Source: CAZCTO01 sp964501725
GTDB lineage: Bacteria; Bacillota; Clostridia; Saccharofermentanales; Saccharofermentanaceae
Reading direction: 5' to 3'
DNA: 22,792 nt
NCBI GenBank assembly: GCA_964501725.1
Contig: CAZCTO010000025.1
Span: forward strand, 1 to 22,792
Made by a program: the position numbers and the translations under genes. The notes below the pieces were generated by a model. That model saw only the letters and a list, made by a program, of their open reading frames with translations, was not told the origin of the DNA and did not search any database. Positions 7,378-14,604 of the stretch are shown here, one piece after another. Every line of letters begins with the position of its first letter. Position 1 is the stretch's first letter.

Positions 7378-8706
7378 CTAGATCTCAAAAACAAACTCCT
7401 CCAGCTCGCACAACGTGCGGTTCTTGAAAGACTGAGTGAGATTGTTGTCGACGTAGTCGTCTTCAAACTTGAAAAACACCGCGTGCCTGCCGGTAATGCG
7501 CTTACAGGGAAGCGCGACCATCGCGTCATCCAATCCGATTTTCGCGGTGGCGACCGGTTCACTGTTATAGTCGTCGAGCATCAGGCTGACTTTTCCCTTT
7601 CCGCCGTTGCCTCTGATCTTAAGAACACAACGCATGGGCGTCCCCGAGTAATCGGTTCCGAAGTCAAAATACTTGTATCCGACAATAGAGCCGGATGTGA
7701 TGTTCGTAATCAGGCGGCTGAAAATGTTGCGTTCCGTGATAAATGCGCTCCCGATCAGTACGCAAGCCAGATCCGCCGGGGTTACCTTGAACGGCGATAG
7801 GGCATCTTCAAATCCGAGGGAGGTCGCTTCGACCTGAGAAATCGTTCCGTCCGGCAGCATCGTGATCTTCTCGACGCATCCCCTACGGGACATGATGGAA
7901 TTATTGGTCATACGGTGATAGAAAATATACCACTGATCTTTGATTTTGCAGATTGATCCGTGGTTGTTGCCGCCCGGATATTCAAAGCCGCTGTCGACGA
8001 TCACGCCACGGTATTCGAACGGGCCCGTCGGCGATTTGGACGTCGCGTAGGCCAGGCAACTGCAATGCGGCGGGGTCGGGGAATAGATCATATAGTAGGT
8101 ATCCCCCACTTTACGGGGCGAGCAGGCCTCGAAAAACTCGAAAGGCTTCTCCGACGGAATGATGTCCTCCTGATATGAGCCCTCGAGCACATCCGTCATA
8201 TTCGCGGGATTCAGTTCCGCCATGAAGGATTTAAGGAACCCGCAGTAAATGAAAACCCGTCCGTCATCGTCGACCAGGACGCCCGGATCAATGAATTGTC
8301 CGTCGCGGATCGGGCCGGTGAGGGACTCCGGGAACCGGTATGTCGATATGAGTTGAAAAGGACCCTCCGGCCGGTCGCTTTTCGCAACGCAACCCCCGGA
8401 CTCATGAATGTAAGCGAAAAGGTAGTACTTGCCGTCTTTCTCAACGACATCGGGGGCATACAGGTCCTTGTCGGTCCATTCGGTGTCGCCTGCGCGAATC
8501 TCATCGGTTCGGGTCTGAAAGGATACCCCGTGACAGGTCCAATCATTCAGGTTGTCGACGGATGCGGACCAAACTTTGAGTTTATAATCGCAAAAGCGAT
8601 CCGATCCGGCCTGATCGTGTGATCCGTAAATATAGACGCGGTCTCCGAAAACCCGGGGCTCGCCGTCCGGAATATACTCCCAATTAGGTAAATATGGATT
8701 TGCCAT
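7378..8706 (-). CDS. glycoside hydrolase family 43 with C-terminal binding domain
   Basis: A 442-residue enzyme. The start is the ATG at 8706 (MANPYLPNW), five bases after GGGAGG; a further upstream ATG lacks a site. The N-terminal five-blade propeller has the three expected GH43 acids: D14 (YIPDGEP, base), D140 (FIDPGVLVDDDG, pKa modulator) and E193 (FFEACSPRK, acid). The last ~130 residues (from about 310) look like a beta-sandwich carbohydrate-binding module of the CBM6 type (FDFGTDYSG, RGNGGKGKVSLMLD). No signal peptide is present, so it probably acts on imported arabino- or xylo-oligosaccharides. It is divergent from the second GH43 gene across the repeat region. Confidence 0.88.
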   Translation of the reverse strand: MANPYLPNWEYIPDGEPRVFGDRVYIYGSHDQAGSDRFCDYKLKVWSASVDNLNDWTCHGVSFQTRTDEIRAGDTEWTDKDLYAPDVVEKDGKYYLFAYIHESGGCVAKSDRPEGPFQLISTYRFPESLTGPIRDGQFIDPGVLVDDDGRVFIYCGFLKSFMAELNPANMTDVLEGSYQEDIIPSEKPFEFFEACSPRKVGDTYYMIYSPTPPHCSCLAYATSKSPTGPFEYRGVIVDSGFEYPGGNNHGSICKIKDQWYIFYHRMTNNSIMSRRGCVEKITMLPDGTISQVEATSLGFEDALSPFKVTPADLACVLIGSAFITERNIFSRLITNITSGSIVGYKYFDFGTDYSGTPMRCVLKIRGNGGKGKVSLMLDDYNSEPVATAKIGLDDAMVALPCKRITGRHAVFFKFEDDYVDNNLTQSFKNRTLCELEEFVFEI

Positions 8707-8740
8707 GTGTGCCTCCCTATTCAACTGTCGTTATCCTACC

Positions 8741-8769
8741 ATTTTAGAGCATTCATATTCATTTTCCAA
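8741..8769 (-). promoter_or_regulatory. sigma-A promoter for the minus-strand GH43 gene
   Basis: On the minus strand TTGGAA (8764-8769) and TAAAAT (8741-8746) are spaced by exactly 17 bases. The leader before the GH43 start at 8706 would be about 28 bases. Confidence 0.55.
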
Positions 8770-8853
8770 TGCTTTGATGAGATGCTTAAGCGATCAATTC
8801 ATTTCCGATTGTTGACTCATGATCGCGTTATCAGTTCAGGGAATCATTGGAAA

Positions 8854-8888
8854 AAGCCTTTTCGAGGCGCTATGACGGGAAAAGGCTT
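8854..8888 (-). terminator. hairpin, possible minus-strand terminator
   Basis: AAGCCTTTTC (8854-8863) and GAAAAGGCTT (8879-8888) form a perfect 10-bp stem with a 15-base loop. Read on the minus strand, the stem ends in a run of five U. It would stop any minus-strand transcript coming from the repeat array before the GH43 promoter. On the plus strand no T-tract follows. Confidence 0.5.
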
Positions 8889-8942
8889 AAATGATCGCTA
8901 AATTCCAAGCTTATGGAAGTGCAGATTTCTGCCGAAGCCGCG

Positions 8943-9366
8943 GCTACGTACTAAACCCCGGGAAAATCGCCGACTCGTGCGTAATTTTTGGCTTGGGAAA
9001 ACGCACGCACCGCCCCGATTACGTATAAAAAGAGACATAATGGTCGATTTTATATGTATTTTTTCCTTAAGAAGGGCGGCCGGGTCGTCCCGTTTACGTA
9101 TAAAAATCGGCAAAACAGATCATTTTATACGCATTTTTCCCTTGAAAAGGGCGGCCGGGTCGTCCCGTTTACGTATAAAACTCGGTAAAACAGATCATTT
9201 TATACGCATTTTTCCCTTAAGAAGGGCGGTCGGGTCGTCCCGTTTACGTATAAAAATCGGCAAAACAGATCATTTTATACGCATTTTTCCCTTGGGAGAA
9301 CGCACGAACCGCCCTCGTTTACGTATAAAACTCCAGTATAAGCTCCATCGTGTACGTATTAGTATG
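8943..9366. repeat. tandem array of 75-base units with hairpin potential
   Basis: Units of exactly 75 bases lie head to tail: 8943-9017 (diverged), 9018-9092, 9093-9167, 9168-9242, 9243-9317 and a decaying sixth from 9318. Units 2-4 of this list differ at few positions. Each core unit contains CGTATAAAA and TTTTATACG (9-bp stem, 17-base loop), then CCCTT-AAG/GAA-AAGGG, then CGGG-TCGT-CCCG. In unit 9018-9092 the first stem keeps pairing through a G-U change. The first and fifth units share a different tail (cttggga.aacgcacg). Because 75 is a multiple of three, two plus-strand frames stay open; the longer (8977-9369, GTG start) would repeat GKTDHFIRIFPL every 25 residues. It has no ribosome site, so I do not call a gene. 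The array sits between the two divergent GH43 starts. Confidence 0.9.
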
Positions 9367-9564
9367 TGATGCTAATGCCAAGTCGGAGACAACGAATCCG
9401 GCAAATGTTCTGATCAGCGCATATACTGCCGGGCATATCAAAATATCCGTGTCATGGTCTGCCGGGCGGGTGGGAAACCACAAATAGGCCGCTCCTGACG
9501 CTGCCTTTTAAACTTTCACGGAAAAAGATGAAGGCTCGTCAACATATCCTTAATGACAAGAATG

Positions 9565-9573
9565 TGGTATAAA
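9565..9573 (+). promoter_or_regulatory. extended -10 promoter for the plus-strand GH43 gene
   Basis: TGGTATAAA (9565-9573) is an extended -10 element about 50 bases ahead of the GH43 start at 9622. The -35 match is weak. The 9370-9560 stretch before it holds two copies of CTGCCGGGC and no gene that I can support. Confidence 0.45.
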
Positions 9574-9621
9574 TAAAGGGTCGGATGTCCTTCGAGAAAG
9601 GGCATGGAAACGGAGGAAAAT

Positions 9622-11169
9622 ATGATTAGAAATCCCGTACTCAAAGGTTTTCACCCCGATCCGTCGATGATCTGCGTTGACGGCACCTTTTATATCGCAA
9701 ATTCAACATTTGAATATTTTCCGGGCGTTCGCATCAGTGCTTCCAAAGATTTGGCGAACTGGGAGTGTGTGAGCACGCCGCTGTCGGAGACCCGTTTTTT
9801 GAATATGGCCGGCAACGTCGTGTCCGGCGGCATATGGGCACCCTGCCTCTCCTATTGCGACGGTATTTTCTATCTGGTCTATACCGATGTGAAATCGTGG
9901 AAAGTGTATCCGTTTAAAGATGCCCATAACTATATCATCACCGCAAAAAATATCGAAGGGCCATGGACCGAGCCGGTCTATATGAACAGCATCGGTTTTG
10001 ACACATCTTTATTCCATGACGACGACGGCAGGAAGTATTTTCTGAACGCGGAGTGGGACTTCCGCCGGCCGGATGAGGAAACCTTCTCCGGAATTCTTCT
10101 GACCGAGGTCGACCCCGTCACGCTCGAATTCATCGGCGAGACGAAGAAGATTTTCACGGGCACGGATCGCGGACTGACCGAAGGCCCGCATATTTACAAG
10201 AAGGACGGCTGGTACTACGTTCTGGTCGCCGAAGGCGGCACGTTCTATGAACATACGGCAACCGTGGCCCGCTCCAGAGACATTTTCGGGCCTTACGAAG
10301 TTCATCCGAATAAGCATATCTGTTCCGCGAAAGGTCATCCCGAGCACCCGATTCAGAAGACCGGCCACACCAGTTGGTGTCAGGGTCCGGACGGTCGATG
10401 GTTTCTTGCTTTTCTCTGCGGCAGACCCGTGGACGGGATCAATTGCATCCTCGGCCGCGAAACCGGAATCAATGAGCTGATCTGGAAAAACGACTGGCCG
10501 TACCTCAAGAATGAGACCCTTCTGGTCGACGAGTTTTTCGAGGGATACGGAGAGCTTACGGAGAAGACGTATACGGAGTACACCTTCGGTGACAAGGAGT
10601 TCTATTTGAATTTCAATACCCTCCGCGGACCTTCGATTCACATGCTCGGTGCCGGAAACACGCTTCGTCTTTATGGAGCCGAGTCGCTTTTCTCGAATCA
10701 GGAACAGGCGATGTTTGTGCGTCGTCAGACGGACTTCGACTTCGAGGCGACGACCTGCGTGAATCTGCCTTTCGAGCAGTTCCAGCAGTTTGCCGGACTT
10801 ATCTACCGCTACGATGAGCAGCATCAGTATCTATTAAAAATCGCCTACGACGAGCGGGTCGACCGGCACACCTTAAGCATTATGGCGGTAAAGGACGGGG
10901 AATATTCCGCGCCGCTTTCCGACAAAGAAATTCAGCTTAAGGGCGATTCGGCATGGATGCGTGTTACCGGCCACGGCGCGACGGCGGTTTTCTCCTATTC
11001 CGAGGACGGGCAAACCTTCACGGATCTGGATTATGTAATTGATGCCGCGATGCTGTCCGATGATCATATCTTCGGTTTTACGGGGGCCTACGTCGGCATG
11101 GCGGCGTATGATCTCTATGATCATACTTCCTATGCCGATTTTACGCATTTCAGTTATCGGTCGCTGTAG
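9622..11169 (+). CDS. beta-xylosidase / arabinofuranosidase, glycoside hydrolase family 43
   Basis: A 515-residue enzyme starting at the ATG at 9622, five bases after CGGAGGA. Start and length match the XynB-type GH43 xylosidases (NPVLKGFHPDPS). The catalytic acids fall at D13 (HPDPS, base), D127 (GFDTSLFHDDDG, pKa modulator) and E187 (LTEGPH, acid), almost the same numbering as the well-studied Selenomonas beta-xylosidase. From about residue 325 the C-terminal half is a concanavalin-like beta-sandwich (GH43_C2), which in this subgroup helps close the active site. No signal peptide, so it likely cleaves xylo-oligosaccharides in the cytoplasm. Its 3' end overlaps the convergent DUF2161 gene by 20 bases. 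Confidence 0.93.
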   Translation: MIRNPVLKGFHPDPSMICVDGTFYIANSTFEYFPGVRISASKDLANWECVSTPLSETRFLNMAGNVVSGGIWAPCLSYCDGIFYLVYTDVKSWKVYPFKDAHNYIITAKNIEGPWTEPVYMNSIGFDTSLFHDDDGRKYFLNAEWDFRRPDEETFSGILLTEVDPVTLEFIGETKKIFTGTDRGLTEGPHIYKKDGWYYVLVAEGGTFYEHTATVARSRDIFGPYEVHPNKHICSAKGHPEHPIQKTGHTSWCQGPDGRWFLAFLCGRPVDGINCILGRETGINELIWKNDWPYLKNETLLVDEFFEGYGELTEKTYTEYTFGDKEFYLNFNTLRGPSIHMLGAGNTLRLYGAESLFSNQEQAMFVRRQTDFDFEATTCVNLPFEQFQQFAGLIYRYDEQHQYLLKIAYDERVDRHTLSIMAVKDGEYSAPLSDKEIQLKGDSAWMRVTGHGATAVFSYSEDGQTFTDLDYVIDAAMLSDDHIFGFTGAYVGMAAYDLYDHTSYADFTHFSYRSL

Positions 11170-11872
11170 CCGCACGCTTTCGAAAAACATCGATCAGGGG
11201 AGCGTACATCGTCATCGCCTCTTGCCCGGCCTCTGTGAGAGAATAGCGGCCGTCGGGCATTTTCGAGAACCACTTATAGTAGTTTGCATTCAAAATGGGG
11301 GTCGTCTTCTTGGGATGACCCCCCATTTTTTTCATTTCCTTCGGAAGAAGCGGTCCGGAAGCATCCAGCAGGTAGACCAGATAGAGTGCGGCTTCACGGT
11401 ACGCGGTGACCAGCGGGACGGCGTGGCAGCCGCCGGTGTTCAGGTCGAGCGCGCGGTTATCGAATTCTTTGTGAAGCGCGGCGCGCTTGCGGGAGGAAGT
11501 CCGCGGTGCCCCGTTCTCCATGGGCGCGAGCGCCTCTTCCGCCATGAAGAGCGTATCGGTTTTACTGAGGAGAATCAGTCCGAGCCCGAGGCGCTGGAGC
11601 ACTCTGAGCTTGGAACGCCACTTCTTATCTTCTTTGAAATCGACGGACTTCGGGATACAGACATACACGGCGTCCGCATAGGCCTGCCGCTCCAATGCCT
11701 GCTCCAGCAGATCAAAAGAGAGGTGCCTTTTCATCTCTACGATGATGACATAATCATCACGCTTGGCGACGATATCGCACTTATTGACTTCTGAACGCAC
11801 TATAAAGCCACGATCGGACAAATAGTCCCGGACCGGTTCGTACATGTCCTTTTCGTAGCGAATTTCTTCCAT
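11150..11872 (-). CDS. DUF2161 family PD-(D/E)XK-type phosphodiesterase
   Basis: A 240-residue protein with a nuclease core near the N terminus: D33 in KCDIVAKRDD, E46 and K48 in VIIVEMKRH, and Q58 in LLEQALERQAY, the D-(E)xK-Q pattern of this family. The C-terminal part (YYKWFSKMPDGRYSLTEAGQEAM) resembles a winged-helix end. The family is annotated as putative phosphodiesterase and its substrate is not known. It lies 55 bases downstream of the DUF368 gene on the same strand, so the two may be cotranscribed. GGAG sits about 11 bases before the ATG. The GH43 terminator hairpin lies within its coding sequence. Confidence 0.78.
   Translation of the reverse strand: MEEIRYEKDMYEPVRDYLSDRGFIVRSEVNKCDIVAKRDDYVIIVEMKRHLSFDLLEQALERQAYADAVYVCIPKSVDFKEDKKWRSKLRVLQRLGLGLILLSKTDTLFMAEEALAPMENGAPRTSSRKRAALHKEFDNRALDLNTGGCHAVPLVTAYREAALYLVYLLDASGPLLPKEMKKMGGHPKKTTPILNANYYKWFSKMPDGRYSLTEAGQEAMTMYAPLIDVFRKRAATATDN
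11292..11332 (+). terminator. Rho-independent terminator of the GH43 gene, inside the convergent gene
   Basis: AAAATGGGGGTC (11292-11303) pairs with GACCCCCC-ATTTT (11317-11329) with one bulged C. Seven T residues (11326-11332) follow. It lies 123 bases after the GH43 stop and falls in the DUF2161 coding region on the other strand, at its KKMGGHPKKTTPIL segment. Confidence 0.65.
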
Positions 11873-11927
11873 TACCTAAAATCTCCGGCTTCGCGAAACC
11901 CTTGAAAACTGTATACGGTTCCGCTTC

Positions 11928-12764
11928 TTAGTCGTGCTTGTATTTCGCTTCGAGTTTTCCCATGGATAATCCGAGAGCCAGACCGACCACAAAAACCAGA
12001 ATGCTGACCAAAATGACACCGGCGGTTGCTTTAGAATAATCCGTCGGTATGATGATCGCGGTGGAGGCAATAACGACGCCCAGAATAAAGTGAAAAATAC
12101 CCGCGTAGGCTTTTTTCATAATCATACTGATCAGTTTTGCAAAGCAAAGGACGCACAGCAGCGCGCCGATTCCAAACGGGATCAGTACCTTCATATCGAG
12201 TGCGCTGATTCCGTCCGTCAGCGGCTCATACATGTTGAAATACATCAGGAAGTTCGACGGGCTTAGTCCGGGTACGATGAAGCCGAACGCAAAAATCGCG
12301 CCCGCCATGATCCATGTGCCGAAGTTGAGCGGCATTTCCACGTTCATATACTGACGCGCTGTCCAAAGACCGGCAAACGCGAGTATGGCGGTTACGACAG
12401 TGATCACAATGTGTTTACTCTTACGCCCTTCTTTTCCGGCTTCCTTGTAGAGCGCCGGAAACGTACCGATGATACATCCGACAAAACACCAAAGCACCTG
12501 GATTTCGGCCGTATTGAGGAAGTAATTGAGCGGCTTGTTGAGAAGCCACACGCCGGCCAATCCGCCGAGGCCGACCGGAATAAAGAAAAGCACATTCTTC
12601 CAGAAATCCTTCCACAAGTTGGCAAGGAAGGCGATCATCTTCTCGTATATACCGAAAAGCGCCGCCAATGCGCCGCCGCTGACACCGGGAAGAATGGCCC
12701 CGGTTCCGATAATCATTCCTTTAAAAAAGCGAATCAGCCAGTCGATGATCGATTCTTTTTTCAT
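11928..12764 (-). CDS. DUF368 polyprenyl-phosphate translocase (PopT-like)
   Basis: A 278-residue polytopic membrane protein. The start is the ATG at 12764, six bases after AAAGGA; an upstream ATG at 12785 has no site. The two family signatures are present as an internal repeat: GTGAILPGVSGGALAALFGI (about 20-39) and FGFIVPGLSPSNFLMYFNMY (about 160-179). About eight to ten hydrophobic segments fill the rest. DUF368 proteins have been shown to return undecaprenyl phosphate across the membrane for reuse in cell-wall synthesis, so this is the likely role. It may head an operon with the DUF2161 gene. Confidence 0.87.
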   Translation of the reverse strand: MKKESIIDWLIRFFKGMIIGTGAILPGVSGGALAALFGIYEKMIAFLANLWKDFWKNVLFFIPVGLGGLAGVWLLNKPLNYFLNTAEIQVLWCFVGCIIGTFPALYKEAGKEGRKSKHIVITVVTAILAFAGLWTARQYMNVEMPLNFGTWIMAGAIFAFGFIVPGLSPSNFLMYFNMYEPLTDGISALDMKVLIPFGIGALLCVLCFAKLISMIMKKAYAGIFHFILGVVIASTAIIIPTDYSKATAGVILVSILVFVVGLALGLSMGKLEAKYKHD

Positions 12765-12808
12765 ATGATGTCCTTTCGGTTGCACAGGCTAAATCAGGCA
12801 TATGAGAA

Positions 12809-12814
12809 ATTATA
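12809..12814 (-). promoter_or_regulatory. -10 element for the DUF368 gene
   Basis: A perfect TATAAT on the minus strand lies about 45 bases before the DUF368 start. The region 17 bases further upstream is T-rich without a good -35 box. Confidence 0.4.
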
Positions 12815-12864
12815 CCTAATTTGCCGCAGGAAAAACATACACGCAAGCAAAAACGGCGATCAAA

Positions 12865-12895
12865 TCTATTGTGCGCAAGTTGGCTATTGATCCAA
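12865..12895 (+). repeat. dispersed repeat, copy A
   Basis: A 31-base element (TCTATTGTGCGCAAGTTGGC followed by tattgatccaa) is nearly the same as 22411-22442, with four substitutions and one inserted base. Both copies lie in intergenic DNA, in the same orientation. Confidence 0.6.
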
Positions 12896-12899
12896 GTCC

Positions 12900-13409
12900 T
12901 CAATACCCGAGTGCCTTGATCGCTTTGTCGACTTCCTTAGTGGTCTTTTCGCTTGTGTCTTTAGCGGACGCAATAATGATCATGTTATCAAACCGGACCA
13001 TGATCATGTAGATTTCTTCCCCGACGTTTCCGTCGATGACAAACTGGCCCTTGAACACAAATTTCTTATAATTACCGGATCCGGTTTTCTTAACCGTTCC
13101 CTCCAAATAATCCTCTTCGTCTTCGATTCCATCTTCAAGAGACTTCAGATTTCTATCAAAATAATCTTCTGCGCCTTGTTCTGTCGTATTGATCATATAT
13201 TCGATTCGATAACCGACGTCGGCATTTGTGGCGATAAGATACTCTTCCTGATTGTCATACTTGTCAGGGGTCAAGACGACACATTTGAGTTTATCTTCCA
13301 TGATCCTGGTGAAATCATCCACGCCAATCATTTTCTTTTCGCAAGATGCGACCGACAGTGACATAGCTATGACAAGAAAAATATTGAGTATACGAGATAG
13401 AGTCTTCAT
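12900..13409 (-). CDS. small lipoprotein, function unknown
   Basis: A 169-residue protein with a lipoprotein signal ending LSVASC (Cys23). The mature part is acidic in the middle (EDGIEDEEDYLEG) and ends in a hydrophobic strand followed by a charged helix (MIIIASAKDTSEKTTKEVDK). It has the look of the small extracytoplasmic DUF-type lipoproteins of Clostridia; I do not recognise a defined family. The start at 13409 follows AAAGGAGAT; a second ATG four bases upstream is out of frame. It is divergent from the WYL regulator. Confidence 0.75.
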   Translation of the reverse strand: MKTLSRILNIFLVIAMSLSVASCEKKMIGVDDFTRIMEDKLKCVVLTPDKYDNQEEYLIATNADVGYRIEYMINTTEQGAEDYFDRNLKSLEDGIEDEEDYLEGTVKKTGSGNYKKFVFKGQFVIDGNVGEEIYMIMVRFDNMIIIASAKDTSEKTTKEVDKAIKALGY

Positions 13410-13458
13410 TCATGATCTCCTTTTGATGATGATAATTGTCCGATTCAAATCATGTGTG

Positions 13459-13485
13459 ATTATAACATGAACGATGATCGCTCAA
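13459..13485 (-). promoter_or_regulatory. extended -10 promoter for the lipoprotein gene
   Basis: On the minus strand TGTTATAAT (13459-13467) is a full extended -10 element. TTGAGC (13480-13485) lies 15 bases upstream as a possible -35. The leader is about 45 bases. Confidence 0.55.
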
Positions 13486-13560
13486 TGCGAGGATCATGCG
13501 AAGCCGTTTGAAATCCGGCGGCGCAAGAAGTACGAGAAAGTGCTTCATCCTCTATCCATG

Positions 13561-13589
13561 TTGCATTCTTAAAGGTACTATAACATTAT
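13561..13589 (+). promoter_or_regulatory. possible promoter of the WYL regulator gene
   Basis: TTGCAT (13561-13566), a 17-base spacer and CATTAT (13584-13589) lie 24 bases ahead of the start at 13613. The match is fair only. Confidence 0.35.
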
Positions 13590-13612
13590 CTTACTTATCC
13601 GCGAGGGATTTT

Positions 13613-14512
13613 ATGTCAAATGTTCATCGAATCATGTGGCTGGACTTGGAGATAAGGCAGCAGATGTATCCGAACTGCAGTAAATTAGCCGAGCACTTTG
13701 AAATATCGCTGCGCCAGGCTAACAGAGATCTGGAATACCTTAAGAACACATTGAACGCACCGGTTAGGTATGTGGCCGTAAAAAGAGGCTATACCTATAC
13801 TGATATGACCTTTATACTTCCGAATTTAGTCATCACAAATGAGGAGAAGCATGCGCTGAGTTTCCTGGCCCATCGATACGATAATTTCGACGGGACCGAG
13901 AATAGTCATCGGATGGCTAATCTGTTCAGAAGTCTTTCCGATTTTGAAAGCAATAAGACATGTACTCCTGTTTTCAGCATTAACGACGAGAAAATCGAAG
14001 TATTCCACAAGCTGAAAACAAGTATCAGCATGAGCAGGAAAATCGATGTCTCTTATGTTTTTTCGAGTGGCGAACCGACCAAACTGATCCTTCACCCATA
14101 TCAGGTTTTAGGAAAAGAAGATACCGATTACCTCGTAGCTTATTGCGAAGAATATGGTGATGTTGCTGTTTTTCGCCTCGATCGCATGATCAATATCACA
14201 GAGAGTACGAGTACCTTCATTCGGCGTTATGATATACAGGCGGAGGACTATGTATTCCGCTTGAAAAAGAAACCGTTTAAAGCAATTGTCCGGATTTTGC
14301 CTGAGGCAGTATTAAGCAATCTGGGAGACAAGCATACTCTTCTGGAAGAAAACAAATATGAAATAGAGTTCTATGATATTGATCAGCTGATCAGAGAGCT
14401 GATGATCTCGGATCAATGGTCGGAAATCCTCTCCCCCTCCTGGCTATGCGAGAAGCTCAAAACCCGTTGTAAAGAAATTTCGGATAAAATACAGCCTTTC
14501 CTTCCGGTATGA
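13613..14512 (+). CDS. WYL-domain transcriptional regulator
   Basis: A 299-residue protein. The start is the ATG at 13613 (MSNVHRIMWLD), five bases after GAGGGA; a longer in-frame reading begins at 13496 but has no ribosome site. An N-terminal winged helix-turn-helix lies at about 21-60 (CSKLAEHFEISLRQANRDLE). The WYL domain follows at about 138-205, with ILHPYQVLGKEDTDYLVAYC and VFRLDRMINI, and a WCX-type C-terminal extension. WYL regulators sense a ligand, often a nucleic acid or nucleotide, and repress or activate near genes. Here it probably controls the two genes downstream or itself. Confidence 0.88.
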   Translation: MSNVHRIMWLDLEIRQQMYPNCSKLAEHFEISLRQANRDLEYLKNTLNAPVRYVAVKRGYTYTDMTFILPNLVITNEEKHALSFLAHRYDNFDGTENSHRMANLFRSLSDFESNKTCTPVFSINDEKIEVFHKLKTSISMSRKIDVSYVFSSGEPTKLILHPYQVLGKEDTDYLVAYCEEYGDVAVFRLDRMINITESTSTFIRRYDIQAEDYVFRLKKKPFKAIVRILPEAVLSNLGDKHTLLEENKYEIEFYDIDQLIRELMISDQWSEILSPSWLCEKLKTRCKEISDKIQPFLPV

Positions 14513-14528
14513 CATTTTGTGTCATACC
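14506..14528 (+). terminator. hairpin overlapping the WYL stop codon
   Basis: GGTATGACA (14506-14514) and TGTCATACC (14520-14528) form a perfect 9-bp stem with a TTTTG loop. The TGA stop (14510-14512) lies in the left arm. Only a weak T-rich stretch (AGTTTCC) follows, so termination would be leaky. Confidence 0.45.
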
Positions 14529-14604
14529 AGTTTCCCTATACTGAAGAAAACAGTGATCGATTTTTTAAATCCGCTGTATAGAGAAACTTAAACGGAGGTA
14601 CCCC

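Noticed and set aside
8943..9366. CRISPR array
   Set aside because: Units are contiguous and nearly the same along their whole 75 bases; there are no variable spacers and no cas genes.
9347..9366. A T7-promoter-like TAATACG on the minus strand
   Set aside because: Only the first seven bases match and there are no phage genes nearby.
9370..9490. A short plus-strand reading ending after GHIKISVSWSAGRV
   Set aside because: About 43 codons with no start signal and no recognised family; it could arise by chance.
10009..10824. A long minus-strand open frame inside the plus-strand GH43 gene
   Set aside because: The GH43 reading has all catalytic motifs and a good ribosome site; the antisense frame has no recognisable domain or start signal and follows from codon bias.
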